A stretch of 44,663 bases of DNA from an uncultured Bacteroidales bacterium (GTDB lineage: Bacteria > Bacteroidota > Bacteroidia > Bacteroidales > WCHB1-69): positions 1 to 44,663 of the forward strand of contig OMYJ01000016.1 of NCBI GenBank assembly GCA_900315245.1, read 5' to 3'. Position 1 is the first letter of the stretch; every line of letters begins with the position of its first letter. Below are positions 9,219 to 18,469 of the stretch, one piece after another. The translations under genes were made by a program, and so were the position numbers. Under the pieces are notes generated by a model that did not search any database, was not told where the DNA came from, and worked only from the letters and a program-made list of their open reading frames with translations.

Positions 9219-9905
9219 TTATTTGAATGAATAGGCCACCCCTAAATACAATACATTTTCAGGGTTTTCAACTTGTATTTCGTTATCGCTGCGAACAAAA
9301 AAATCCAACGCATGACGCTTGCTGATGTTGTATTGCAAACCGACAATAGTGCGCAATTGGTCAATGATATTGTCGCCGGGCTTGTAGAGCCGCCACCAGA
9401 ACTCCTCCGAAAAATGCAGCTTCAGGTCAGTTTGTGGAATTGACCAAGCAACTGACAGTCTGTTACGAAGATATGTTTTCGGATTGAACCTGTAAGGACC
9501 GTGACGTTTGTCCCGGAAAGTGGTCTGTGCCATGCAGCGCCACCCCACCTTCCAATTGCCGAACTTCGGCGCAATGGAGACGAACCCTTTGATTCTGTGA
9601 CGATTGTCGAACAATTGGTCTTCCCTGTCGTGGTAGCTAAGGAAACTGTACTCCACCCCGATCTTCATCCGTTTCCGCCAAAAGGAGTAATCCGTTCCAA
9701 CCCCCAGCTTTGCGCGGTTGTAATGAGTGAAATTATAGTCGAAACGAAGATCTCCTTCCACAGTGAAATGCCACCCTTTTAGGATTTTTAACTCATAATC
9801 CGCACCTATCACCCCGCCTGTTGAGAACGTCTGCGCACTCGCACAAACGCACACAAACAACAGCACAATGACAATCAAACACTTCCTGATTAATTCATAA
9901 TGCAT
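9219..9905 (-). CDS. DUF2490 family outer-membrane protein
   Basis: The 228-residue product has a hydrophobic signal peptide (residues 8-24, ending ASAQ), then alternating amphipathic strands rich in aromatic residues (GVEYSFLSYHDRE, RIKGFVSIAPKFGNWKVGWR). It ends in LGVAYSFK, with the terminal aromatic pattern of a beta-barrel. It fits DUF2490, a family of uncharacterised Bacteroidota outer-membrane proteins. It sits between DUF4956 (2-base gap) and mscS (1-base gap). Its start codon lies in a short AT-rich palindromic stretch (ATGCATTATGAATTA) that also holds the DUF4956 stop. Molecular function unknown. Confidence 0.82.
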   Translation of the reverse strand: MHYELIRKCLIVIVLLFVCVCASAQTFSTGGVIGADYELKILKGWHFTVEGDLRFDYNFTHYNRAKLGVGTDYSFWRKRMKIGVEYSFLSYHDREDQLFDNRHRIKGFVSIAPKFGNWKVGWRCMAQTTFRDKRHGPYRFNPKTYLRNRLSVAWSIPQTDLKLHFSEEFWWRLYKPGDNIIDQLRTIVGLQYNISKRHALDFFVRSDNEIQVENPENVLYLGVAYSFK

Positions 9906-9907
9906 AA

Positions 9908-10624
9908 TTAGAAGACATTATCTGGTTTGATTTTGGTGAGCTGGTTTACCGTGTTTTCGGGTTTGTCTGAGGTGTAATAGATTTTCACGTAGGCAATGTC
10001 TTTGAGGTAGTCAATATGCCCTACCTCCAACCGCTTGATATCCAATCCAGTGCGCAATTTCAAGTCAGCCATCAGCTCGTTCTCGCGGTCCGCGTGCGCC
10101 AAGGCAACCTTCTCATAGACAATGATTTTGCACTCCAAATGAGTTTTGCGGTGAATTGTTTCGAACAACCAGACAGCCAACACGATGAGCACATTGGTGG
10201 CGATTAATTCGGTGTAACTTACCGTCATGGCCAAGCCGTTGATGACGGAAATGCCTACCACTACGAAGAGGTAGGTCATCTCACGGATCGGCACTGTCTC
10301 AGTACGGTAACGTATCATCCCGAAAATGGCGAACAATCCCAAAGCGAAACCAATCTGCACTTTCACGTTGTCCATCAGGAAAATCAGGAAGAAAATCGTG
10401 ATGCTGAACAGCATGAACGTGAAATAGTAGTCGCGACGTTTGCTTTTACGGTAATACAGCAACCCGACAATCAGCCAGCAAACCACCAAGTTAATGGCAA
10501 AGCGAAAGAGCATCTGCCATAAGCTCGGACCGTCAAACCACGGGATTCCGAAAAGCCCGGGGCCGTCCTCAGCAAACTCGCTTGCTATGGAAGGATCAAA
10601 CAAATCTGAATCAAATTGTAACAT
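9908..10624 (-). CDS. DUF4956 membrane protein, partner of the VTC-domain protein
   Basis: The 238-residue product has about four hydrophobic segments between residues 30 and 155. They include the characteristic FGMIRYRTETVPIREMTYLF loop, by which the DUF4956 family is recognised. A soluble C-terminal domain follows (about 160-238), expected to be cytoplasmic. The gene starts on the last base of the VTC stop (TAATG overlap). DUF4956 and bacterial VTC-domain proteins are frequently neighbours, suggesting a membrane complex in which DUF4956 is the transmembrane part. Whether it moves a polymer across the membrane is not known. Confidence 0.85.
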   Translation of the reverse strand: MLQFDSDLFDPSIASEFAEDGPGLFGIPWFDGPSLWQMLFRFAINLVVCWLIVGLLYYRKSKRRDYYFTFMLFSITIFFLIFLMDNVKVQIGFALGLFAIFGMIRYRTETVPIREMTYLFVVVGISVINGLAMTVSYTELIATNVLIVLAVWLFETIHRKTHLECKIIVYEKVALAHADRENELMADLKLRTGLDIKRLEVGHIDYLKDIAYVKIYYTSDKPENTVNQLTKIKPDNVF

Positions 10625-11412
10625 TATTCTAACGATTTAATTTTATAATTCTTGTCCGTTAACTTATTGACATATCGTATTTTATCCTTAAAACGATTGT
10701 ATTTCAGATGTTCTTCAGTGAGGAGCATACCAAGACAATATTTGCTCAACCCTTTCTTTTTCACGCGGGCGTCTCGCAAGAAATCCTTGAATTTGGAAGG
10801 CAACGTGCCGTCCTGTTTCACCTCCACGATGACCAGATCGGAAACATCCGCATCGCAACCGCTCAGCCAATTGTGAAACCGGATTCCGAAATCAATGGTG
10901 ATGCGCTCGGTTTTGGCTTTGTTCACAAGTGTAATCCGCTGAAATGCGTTCTCCAAACGCGGAGTCAAGGGCTGATCCGTCACCCACACCTTCTCGCGGA
11001 TAAAGTCAGTGGATTCCGGGGTGGAATAGATATCCCCCCATTGTTCAACCGGAATAGGGATGCGCTTTTTCTTAGTGCGCCCGGTGTTTTTCTTGTTTTT
11101 GATCTCCAAAAAGGCGAGATTGGAATCCACATAGATGCGCTGGCGGATCTTCTGCCGGCGTAATCTGCGGTTGTGATGCATCGTATAGGTGATGGCATCC
11201 GGCGTGTCGAAATAGAGGGAACGGTAATGCGCAATACACTGGCCTTCATGCTCTTGCACATAGAAATGCGCGCCCCACCGCGATGACATGCGCAACAGCG
11301 TTTCCCTGTTCATCGGAAACTTGCTGTCCACGCGGTTCATCAGCTTCACGGCGCTCATCTCCTCCAACGAGATAGAGAACATCGACTGCAAGATGTTTTC
11401 CAGCTCCTCCAT
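10624..11412 (-). CDS. VTC-domain (polyphosphate polymerase-like) protein
   Basis: The 262-residue product matches the tunnel-shaped VTC domain, which in yeast Vtc4 polymerises polyphosphate from ATP. Visible signatures are RVDSKF near the start, YRSLYFDTPD, a basic cluster RRLRRQKIRQRIY, FLEIKNKKNTGRTKKKR, RITIDFGIRF, VIVEVKQ and SKYC. These correspond to the alternating Lys/Arg and Glu residues lining the tunnel that bind phosphate and metal. The start is chosen as the ATG at 11412, which overlaps the upstream TGA by one base; a GTG one codon earlier is possible. DUF4956 follows directly. Enzymatic activity is inferred from the domain; bacterial members are poorly characterised. Confidence 0.85.
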   Translation of the reverse strand: MEELENILQSMFSISLEEMSAVKLMNRVDSKFPMNRETLLRMSSRWGAHFYVQEHEGQCIAHYRSLYFDTPDAITYTMHHNRRLRRQKIRQRIYVDSNLAFLEIKNKKNTGRTKKKRIPIPVEQWGDIYSTPESTDFIREKVWVTDQPLTPRLENAFQRITLVNKAKTERITIDFGIRFHNWLSGCDADVSDLVIVEVKQDGTLPSKFKDFLRDARVKKKGLSKYCLGMLLTEEHLKYNRFKDKIRYVNKLTDKNYKIKSLE

Positions 11413-11813
11413 CACTTTCGAATGTATTCGTATTCCCTGACAGACAAAAGGTTGCCTTTAGCGTTGTAGTTCAACTGACGTTTTTTGGTTCCGTCAGCAT
11501 TATACTCAATCTTGTGAATACGGGAGGCCTTGTTATGCGCGTCATAGACCACCTCGCGCACCACGCGGTCGTTTGCGTCATACTCGTATGTGATTCGGGC
11601 AGTCATACTGGAGGAATTGTACTCTATTTCCTCCGTTTTTCGTCCCTTGGCATCATATTTGGTCACATGATCCAAATACTTAGTCCCCTTGACAGGCGTT
11701 TTCCACGTCTTCACCGTCATGTTTTTCCGTTGCTCCCTCTTCTCGGTATTCTGCCCGAAAGTGACTGACACACAGAATAAAACACAGCCCAACAGTATGA
11801 TTATCTTTTTCAT
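11412..11813 (-). CDS. Secreted protein with short YD-like repeats, unknown function
   Basis: From the ATG at 11813 the product is 133 residues with a clear signal peptide (MKKIIILLGCVLFCVSVTFGQ). An upstream in-frame ATG at 11849 would add 12 residues without need. The mature part is made of short repeats (KYDAKGRKTEEIEYN, YEYDANDRVVREVVYD, IEYNADGTKKRQLNYN), reminiscent of YD/RHS or MORN-like beta repeats. Its stop overlaps the VTC start by one base, so it heads the VTC-DUF4956-DUF2490-mscS operon. It may be an envelope accessory factor, but no specific role can be assigned. Confidence 0.72.
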   Translation of the reverse strand: MKKIIILLGCVLFCVSVTFGQNTEKREQRKNMTVKTWKTPVKGTKYLDHVTKYDAKGRKTEEIEYNSSSMTARITYEYDANDRVVREVVYDAHNKASRIHKIEYNADGTKKRQLNYNAKGNLLSVREYEYIRK

Positions 11814-11860
11814 TAATATGTTTTTTTCTTTCAAAAGTTCAATTTTCATATTTCGATTTA

Positions 11861-11900
11861 CAACCCCGCCCTGCGGGCACCCCTTCTAAAAGAAGGGGAA
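11861..11900. repeat. REP-like double-hairpin element
   Basis: Two adjacent palindromes are visible: GCCC-TGC-GGGC (11868-11878) and CCCCTTCT-AAA-AGAAGGGG (11880-11898), the latter a perfect 8-bp stem. They lie between two minus-strand genes. The second hairpin has no T-run, which argues against a simple terminator. Elements of this general look are familiar to me from other Bacteroidota intergenic regions, but that is recollection and was not searched. Confidence 0.6.
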
Positions 11901-11935
11901 TGGTGCTTCGACCGAATTATCATCTCATCATCTTT

Positions 11936-11969
11936 TCATCGTTTTTCATCGTCTCATCGTCTCGTCGTC
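11936..11969. repeat. Octamer micro-repeat TCATCGTC at a gene 3' end
   Basis: Units TCATCGTT, TCATCGTC, TCATCGTC and TCGTCGTC are seen, the last three in phase; looser copies extend left to about 11921. On the minus strand the array follows the stop codon of the frameshifted lipoprotein (11972-11970) immediately. The same octamer occurs at 37464-37495. Confidence 0.75.
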
Positions 11970-12316
11970 TCACGGCCTAACATTCACCCTTATCGTGTCG
12001 GAAAGCCAATAGATTTGATCGGTTTCAGTCACTGAAACAGTCTTTGAGACAACCGACGGGATATCATCCTCATCTTCACTGAGAGTGTGAAAACAGTATA
12101 GTCGCCTGGGGAGAGTTTCTGGAATGCAAACACGCCGTCCATGCCTGCACGCACAGTGTCCGTCTCCAAATTGAAATTATCGTCGGGATGCAGCACCTTA
12201 TATACTGTTCCCTCAATAACACCGCTACCCCCAGAGCCCTCACCTGTGTTACATGATATGAGAATGACAAGCAGAAACATTATCTGACGGATTATTAATA
12301 TAAAAGGCCTCATCAT
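11970..12316 (-). pseudogene. Small carboxypeptidase-regulatory-like lipoprotein with an apparent frameshift
   Basis: Starting at 12316 the frame encodes a lipoprotein signal with lipobox Cys at residue 22 (ILISC). A beta-sandwich-like segment follows (GVIEGTVYKVL, AGMDGVFAFQKLSPGDYTVF), resembling carboxypeptidase-regulatory or SusC plug-like folds. In this frame it decays after about 12085 and stops at 12029. The next frame continues as convincing protein (SEDEDDIPSVVSK, then TDQIYWLSDTIRVNVRP) to a TGA at 11972-11970. One missing base near 12080-12093 would restore a protein of about 115 residues; a TTTT run lies there. It could be a real mutation or a sequence error. The promoter upstream is intact. 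Confidence 0.7.
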
Positions 12317-12338
12317 ATCCTGATTCAAAAATAAGGTG

Positions 12339-12368
12339 CAAAGATAAAAATTTTCCGACACGATTCAA
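12339..12368 (-). promoter_or_regulatory. Promoter of the frameshifted lipoprotein
   Basis: Read on the minus strand, TTG at 12368-12366 is followed after 19 bases by TATCTTTG at 12346-12339. This is the full Bacteroidota -33/-7 arrangement. It is back to back with the plus-strand box at 12377. Confidence 0.7.
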
Positions 12369-12376
12369 TAAAATCG

Positions 12377-12384
12377 TATCTTTG
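12377..12384 (+). promoter_or_regulatory. -7 promoter element for the lipoprotein-barrel-protease-ligase operon
   Basis: TATCTTTG matches TAnnTTTG exactly and lies 25 bases upstream of the small lipoprotein ATG. No good -33 TTG is seen. The two divergent -7 boxes are only 30 bases apart, so the promoters overlap. Confidence 0.6.
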
Positions 12385-12409
12385 CCGTTTCATAATAAAC
12401 GAGAAAAAT

Positions 12410-12550
12410 ATGAAAAAAGTTATTGCATTAGGTCTTCTGTTTTTAGGTTCCGTCCTTATTTTTTCGGCATGTGAAACCCAGCATCGCTGCGCTGCCTACG
12501 GCCATTACTCCTATAATATGCCGGTTGAAAATCCGGACAACATGAATTAG
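12410..12550 (+). CDS. Very small lipoprotein (46 residues)
   Basis: A lipoprotein signal peptide with lipobox Cys at residue 21 (FSAC) is followed by a mature part of only 26 residues, containing HRCAAYGHYSYNMPVE. The ATG at 12410 is well placed behind the TATCTTTG box. The stop (TAG) is 11 bases before the barrel gene, suggesting one transcript. Similar tiny Cys/Tyr/Gly-containing lipoproteins occur in the phylum as far as I recall, with no known role. Confidence 0.75.
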   Translation: MKKVIALGLLFLGSVLIFSACETQHRCAAYGHYSYNMPVENPDNMN

Positions 12551-12561
12551 AAACCGTTTCC

Positions 12562-13329
12562 ATGCGGGAAACGCATTTCGGGCGACATGACATTCGGAAG
12601 TTCCTGCTGACCATAGTGTTAGCGGGTGCTTTTGTATTTTCATACGCCCAAAATGTCGGGGAGTATTACCATGACGTGACCACCAAGGAGTGGAATTTCC
12701 AGATTTTCGCCCATACCGCCGGATTCGGCATCGGGTTCCAGCACGGCCGGACTCCAGACCTCTACAACAAGCATTTCTGGGAGGTTCAGCTGATGACCAA
12801 CAAGCATCCGAAGTCGGTGCGGTCCATCAACGCACTTTACGAAAATGTACGCCCCGTCCGCTACGGCCAACTGTATTCACTGTTCTTCCTGCAGGGAGGC
12901 TACGGTTACCAGCGCACCTTGCATCTGAAGCCCTACTGGGGCGGGGTGCAGGTCAGCTTCACACTCTCCGCAGGCCCCGCCCTTGGCATCGGAATCCCCT
13001 GTTATGTGGAAGTTCTCAACTACAATACGGGATTCTCGGAAATTGTGCGGTACGACCCTGACCGCCACAACCTGAACAACATTCTCGGTGGCTCCCAACT
13101 CTTCACCGGCATCCTTGAAACGATAGTACGGCCTGGATTCTACGCCAAAACCGGCCTTAACTTTGACTTCTCCAAAAAAGATTACAAGCTGTTCTCCCTT
13201 GAAGTGGGCGCGCAAATCCAAATGGTGTTCCCCTTCATCCAGCAAATGGCTTTCAACCCTGCAAAAAAATTCTACCTTACTGGATATTTGGCCTTTAATT
13301 TCGGCAAAAGAATCGGCAGAATCAGGTGA
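12562..13329 (+). CDS. Predicted outer-membrane beta-barrel protein
   Basis: The 255-residue product has a basic N-terminus and a signal peptide (about residues 13-29, FLLTIVLAGAFVFSYAQ). Strand-like alternating segments then run to the end (FQIFAHTAGFGIGFQHG, YSLFFLQGGYGYQRT, FYLTGYLAFNFGKRIGRIR). Composition and pattern suggest a small barrel of 8-10 strands. I do not recognise a named family. It follows the 46-residue lipoprotein by 11 bases, and its coding end comes 68 bases before the chosen start of the S41 protease, so co-transcription is likely. Confidence 0.72.
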   Translation: MRETHFGRHDIRKFLLTIVLAGAFVFSYAQNVGEYYHDVTTKEWNFQIFAHTAGFGIGFQHGRTPDLYNKHFWEVQLMTNKHPKSVRSINALYENVRPVRYGQLYSLFFLQGGYGYQRTLHLKPYWGGVQVSFTLSAGPALGIGIPCYVEVLNYNTGFSEIVRYDPDRHNLNNILGGSQLFTGILETIVRPGFYAKTGLNFDFSKKDYKLFSLEVGAQIQMVFPFIQQMAFNPAKKFYLTGYLAFNFGKRIGRIR

Positions 13330-13397
13330 CGCCTGAAATGACCCCTGCAGAGACGCACCAACACGCCTCCGCAAATGTAAACAGACAATTTGGAAAT

Positions 13398-15041
13398 ATG
13401 AAAAAACACATTATAACCGCGATTATTATCGCCATCACAGGATTTTTTTCCGGCATTTCCGCCCAAAACGATTTTGAGATTGTCAAAAACGTGGACATTT
13501 TCATCAGCGTGCTCAACGAGCTGAACGAAAAATACGCCGATGAGATATCCCCGGGTGAACTTACACAAACGGCCATCAAAGCCATGCTAAAAAGTCTCGA
13601 CCCCTACACCGTTTATTACAACGAGGGCGAGATTGAGACCTACCGCATGAGAAACACCAGTGAATCCGGTGACGTTGACGTCACCCTGAAAGAAATCAAC
13701 AAACATCTGGTGATCACTGACATGCTGAAAGACGGTCCTTCCACGAAGGCAGGCTTGCGTGTGGGCGACCAAATCCTGAGTATTAACGGACAATCGCTGG
13801 AAAGCCGCGGCACCGACGCTGTCTATCTTGCCATGAGCGGACAACCCGGCACCACCTACTCCATGGAAGTCTTCCGCCCAACCGATGGTAAGAACATGAC
13901 TTTCAAGGTAAAACGGGAAAAGGTAAAGCAACCTAACATCCCCTATTCCGGCATTCTCGGCGACAAGGTAGGCTACATCAAGCTCAACCAATTCCTGGAG
14001 AAAGCCGGCAGCGAGGTATATGAGGCCTTCAAGAAGCTCAAAGAGGAGGGAATGGAATACCTCATCCTCGACCTGCGCGACAACGGCGGAGGCCTTCTGG
14101 GCGAAGCTGTCAACATCATCGATATTTTTGTGGACAAGGACATCCCCGTGGTGGAAACCAAAGGGAAAATCGCGGAAATGAACAACATCTACAAAACCCG
14201 TAATCCTGCCTCTGACGCTAACATCCCCATTGTGGTATTGGTGAACGAGCACAGTGCCTCCGCCTCCGAGATTGTCTCCGGCACTTTGCAGGACCTCGAC
14301 CGCGCCGTCATCGTGGGGCAGAAATCCTTCGGTAAAGGCCTGGTGCAGAAGGTTTTCCCTATGGACTACAATACCAGCATGAAGGTCACCGTGTCGAAAT
14401 ACTACATCCCCAGCGGCCGATGCGTGCAAAACATTGAATACTTTGACCGCGACACCACCAAAGGCGGTTACAAAATACCTGATTCCTTGGCTGTTGCATA
14501 TAAGACAAAAAACGGCAGAACCGTCTATGACAAAGGTGGTGTAGAACCCGATGTGGCTGTTCCTGACGAAAATGTCCCCGATATTTTGAACGCGCTTATT
14601 AATGAACAGGCTATATTCGACTTCGCCAATGACTTCCGCGCCAAACACGAAACCATTGCCGAAGCCGACAATTTCGTCGTCAACGATGCCATATACAACG
14701 ATTTTCTGCAATTCCTCAAGAAAAACAAATACTCCTACTCCACCTTGTTGGAAGAAAAACTCGAAGAGCTGAAGACCGCTGCCGAGGATGACAATTCCTT
14801 CTCAAGCATACAAACCGCCTACAACCAGCTGAAGACACAATTGGAAAACCTCAAAACACAAGATCTGACCACCCACAAGGCGGAAATCTCGCGCGCCCTG
14901 ACCCAGGAGATTGTGTCTCGCTACTACTTCAACACCGGCAAGCTCATCAACAGTCTGCATCATGACCGTTACATTGATGAAGCCAAGTCTGTATTGCTCA
15001 ACCCGAACCGTTACAAAGCCATTCTCTCGCCAAAACGTTAA
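13398..15041 (+). CDS. C-terminal processing (S41) peptidase with PDZ domain
   Basis: S41 proteases cleave periplasmic or envelope proteins near their C-termini. From the ATG at 13398 the product is 547 residues with a signal peptide (MKKHIITAIIIAITGFFSG, ending ISAQ); an upstream in-frame ATG at 13326 would bury this signal. A PDZ domain lies at about 75-165 (GPSTKAGLRVGDQILSING). The protease domain carries the serine in NEHSASASEIVSG and the lysine in QKSFGKGLVQ, a Ser-Lys dyad. A helical C-terminal extension (about 410-547) is typical of Bacteroidota members. The gene lies between the barrel gene and the ligase-like gene (3-base gap). Confidence 0.93.
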   Translation: MKKHIITAIIIAITGFFSGISAQNDFEIVKNVDIFISVLNELNEKYADEISPGELTQTAIKAMLKSLDPYTVYYNEGEIETYRMRNTSESGDVDVTLKEINKHLVITDMLKDGPSTKAGLRVGDQILSINGQSLESRGTDAVYLAMSGQPGTTYSMEVFRPTDGKNMTFKVKREKVKQPNIPYSGILGDKVGYIKLNQFLEKAGSEVYEAFKKLKEEGMEYLILDLRDNGGGLLGEAVNIIDIFVDKDIPVVETKGKIAEMNNIYKTRNPASDANIPIVVLVNEHSASASEIVSGTLQDLDRAVIVGQKSFGKGLVQKVFPMDYNTSMKVTVSKYYIPSGRCVQNIEYFDRDTTKGGYKIPDSLAVAYKTKNGRTVYDKGGVEPDVAVPDENVPDILNALINEQAIFDFANDFRAKHETIAEADNFVVNDAIYNDFLQFLKKNKYSYSTLLEEKLEELKTAAEDDNSFSSIQTAYNQLKTQLENLKTQDLTTHKAEISRALTQEIVSRYYFNTGKLINSLHHDRYIDEAKSVLLNPNRYKAILSPKR

Positions 15042-15044
15042 GAC

Positions 15045-16574
15045 ATGCGTCGAACAACGTTTCACCACTATTTCTACCTGCTCGGAATCATCGCCTTGGT
15101 GATGGCCATGCCCTTGTCGCATTTTGTCATGGGTCTGGCTAGTTTCCTGCTATTCATCAACTGGATCGCCGAATGGAACTGGCGTGAAAAACGGATATTG
15201 CTCCGTAAAAACCGACAAGGACTCTGGTTTGCAGCTTTCTACCTCGTATATGCCATCGGGCTCATACATGTCACCGACTGGAGTGCCGCTGGCAATGAAA
15301 TGCTTGCCAAACTGACATTCCTTTTGTCCCCACTCATAATCACAACCTCAAAACAATTAAAAATCAGAGAGATACATTACGTCTTCAGCGCATTTGTCTT
15401 AGCCACCTTGATCGGCTGTTGCTGGAATTTCGGCTATGCACAGACCCACACCCTTGAAAATATCCGACAAATGTCACGCTTCATCGACCACATCCGATTC
15501 AGTCTTTGCGTGGTGCTGTCCATCGTTTTCTGCTTCCATTTCCTGCTACATCCTTCATGCAAGCACTCCCTCAAATACATCTACCTCATAGTCAGCTTGT
15601 TACTTCTTGCTTATCTCTTCTATGCCCAAACACTCTCCGGAATATTCATCCTGTTGGCGATTGCCCTTTTCTTTATCTTTTATCTTGTTGAAAATAAACA
15701 CAATACCATTTTGAAATGGGTTTTAGGTGGGCTGACCGTCTTGTTGCTGACCACCGTTGTCATCTACACCACATATATTACATACGACTACTATGTTGTG
15801 AAAGATCCCGAACCTGACTTTACCGAACGGACCTCTTCCGGCCGTTCCTATTCTTTCCATGAGAATCCAATGGTGGAGAATGGGCACTATATTGAATATT
15901 ACGTCTGTGATGATGAGCTACAAACTGCATGGGAGATGCGCTCCGACACGGTTTATGACAATCTTACGGCGGCAACATTGACCCGCTATCTCAATTCTAT
16001 GGGGCTTCGCAAAGATTCCGCCTCCGTAATGAGCCTCAGTGACCATGACATCCACAATATCGAAAACAAGACCGCCAACATCTATTACACGAAAACAGGA
16101 AATCTCCGGCGCGCCTTATACGAAACCTATTTCGGTTTTTCTATTTACAAAAAGTATGGAATAATCAACGAATCCTCGATATTAGAACGCATCGAGTTGT
16201 GGCGGGCATCATGGCAGATTATCCGCGGACATTGGCTCTTCGGAGTGGGCATCGGCCAGCAGCGCGCCGCCCTGGACAAGCAATTGGAGATCCAACACTC
16301 CCCTATTGCCGGCAAGAAGAAAAACCGGGGTAGCCACAACCAATTTCTCACTTTCTGGATTGCTGCCGGCATTATTCCTGTGGCATATTTCTGTTTCTTG
16401 CTTGTTTATCCCTTTGTGAGGATGAGAGAACGCATCACCTTTGTCTATTTCGCCCTCATCCTGATGCTTTTCCTTTCCATGCTGGTGGAAGACACCCTTA
16501 ACGCACAGACCGGCCAGATGATGTTCTCCATCTTCGTGCCGCTGCTGTTGTTCAGCGAAAAGGAGAAATTGTAG
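15045..16574 (+). CDS. O-antigen ligase/polymerase (Wzy_C-like) membrane protein
   Basis: The 509-residue product has about ten hydrophobic segments. A large external loop (about residues 250-395) ends in the family motif region: ELWRASWQIIRGHWLFGVGIGQQ, then RGSHNQFLTFWIAAG, with the conserved His and Asn of O-antigen ligases. Members attach O-antigen or a related glycan to lipid A-core, or polymerise glycan units. The product here cannot be chosen without other loci; no glycosyltransferases are nearby. It starts 3 bases after the protease stop. The enolase promoter overlaps its 3' end. Confidence 0.8.
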   Translation: MRRTTFHHYFYLLGIIALVMAMPLSHFVMGLASFLLFINWIAEWNWREKRILLRKNRQGLWFAAFYLVYAIGLIHVTDWSAAGNEMLAKLTFLLSPLIITTSKQLKIREIHYVFSAFVLATLIGCCWNFGYAQTHTLENIRQMSRFIDHIRFSLCVVLSIVFCFHFLLHPSCKHSLKYIYLIVSLLLLAYLFYAQTLSGIFILLAIALFFIFYLVENKHNTILKWVLGGLTVLLLTTVVIYTTYITYDYYVVKDPEPDFTERTSSGRSYSFHENPMVENGHYIEYYVCDDELQTAWEMRSDTVYDNLTAATLTRYLNSMGLRKDSASVMSLSDHDIHNIENKTANIYYTKTGNLRRALYETYFGFSIYKKYGIINESSILERIELWRASWQIIRGHWLFGVGIGQQRAALDKQLEIQHSPIAGKKKNRGSHNQFLTFWIAAGIIPVAYFCFLLVYPFVRMRERITFVYFALILMLFLSMLVEDTLNAQTGQMMFSIFVPLLLFSEKEKL

Positions 16575-16601
16575 TGCGTATTCGAAATTTATGTACATTT
16601 G
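16569..16601 (+). promoter_or_regulatory. Promoter of enolase
   Basis: TTG at 16569-16571 is followed after 22 bases by TACATTTG at 16594-16601. The ATG of eno lies 41 bases further on. The -33 element overlaps the stop codon of the ligase-like gene. Confidence 0.65.
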
Positions 16602-16630
16602 CACCTCTTAATAAAAATACAAGATAATAA

Positions 16631-17932
<1,302 letters not shown>

Positions 17933-17933
17933 C

Positions 17934-17968
17934 AAAAAAAAAACGCGGTGACTGCCGCGTTTTTTTTT
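17934..17968. terminator. Bidirectional intrinsic terminator between eno and the DUF2147 gene
   Basis: The stem ACGCGG/CCGCGT (17943-17948 and 17955-17960) has a 6-base loop. It is flanked by an A-run on the left and a T-run on the right that can extend the stem. It serves eno on the plus strand and the convergent DUF2147 gene on the minus strand, whose stop codon overlaps the end of the T-run. Confidence 0.9.
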
Positions 17969-18386
17969 ACTTTTGTTCCCGAACTTTCGACTCTCGGGTC
18001 CAGTCAACGGTCATACCAAACAGCGAAATGCCGAGGTAGCCTCGCATCTTCAGTGTATTACCATTATTCACCAAGCGAATATAGGTTTTATATGTACCTG
18101 ATTTACCAGGGTATTTCAACTTTCCTCCCTGATATTCATTTTCCTTGGCGTTGTAAGTTAGCCCTGTCATGAACACTAGTCCAAGATGGGGCTTTTTCTT
18201 GGGGTTTTCCACCCACACCACCTTGGCCTCGTAGGTGCCATCCTTGGCTTTGTAAATCTCACACTGAGACCCTTCTTTGGAAAACGGGTCTTTAGAAAAG
18301 AAAATCCCGCAGATATCATCCGCGTTCTGCGCATAACCGCACATTGCCAATAAACTTACTAACGTTATGAAAAGGAATCGTCTCAT
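17967..18386 (-). CDS. DUF2147 family secreted protein
   Basis: The 139-residue product has a signal peptide (MRRFLFITLVSLLAMCGYAQ). The DUF2147 core opens with a GIFFSKDPFSKEGSQCEIYKAKDG stretch, continues with GLVFMTGLTYNAKENEYQGGKL, and ends LKMRGYLGISLFGMTVDWTR. The family is a small lipocalin-like or calycin-like beta fold in the periplasm or on the surface, of unknown function. It stands alone between the C1B peptidase and eno; the stop codon is inside the terminator T-run. No TAnnTTTG box is seen in the 83-base upstream gap. Confidence 0.85.
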   Translation of the reverse strand: MRRFLFITLVSLLAMCGYAQNADDICGIFFSKDPFSKEGSQCEIYKAKDGTYEAKVVWVENPKKKPHLGLVFMTGLTYNAKENEYQGGKLKYPGKSGTYKTYIRLVNNGNTLKMRGYLGISLFGMTVDWTRESKVREQK

Positions 18387-18469
18387 TATGTCAATTATTC
18401 TTAAAACGTTATTTTTTCTACCAAGCTCTTGCCCCTATCGGGGCTGTTCAAGGAAAAAGTCTTTATTTA

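Noticed and set aside
13587..14711. 374-codon minus-strand frame opposite the S41 protease
   Set aside because: Antisense shadow of a gene with clear PDZ and catalytic motifs.
18425..18450. Intrinsic terminator after the C1B peptidase gene
   Set aside because: The GCCCC-GATA-GGGGC stem has only 5 bp and no T-run in either direction close enough.
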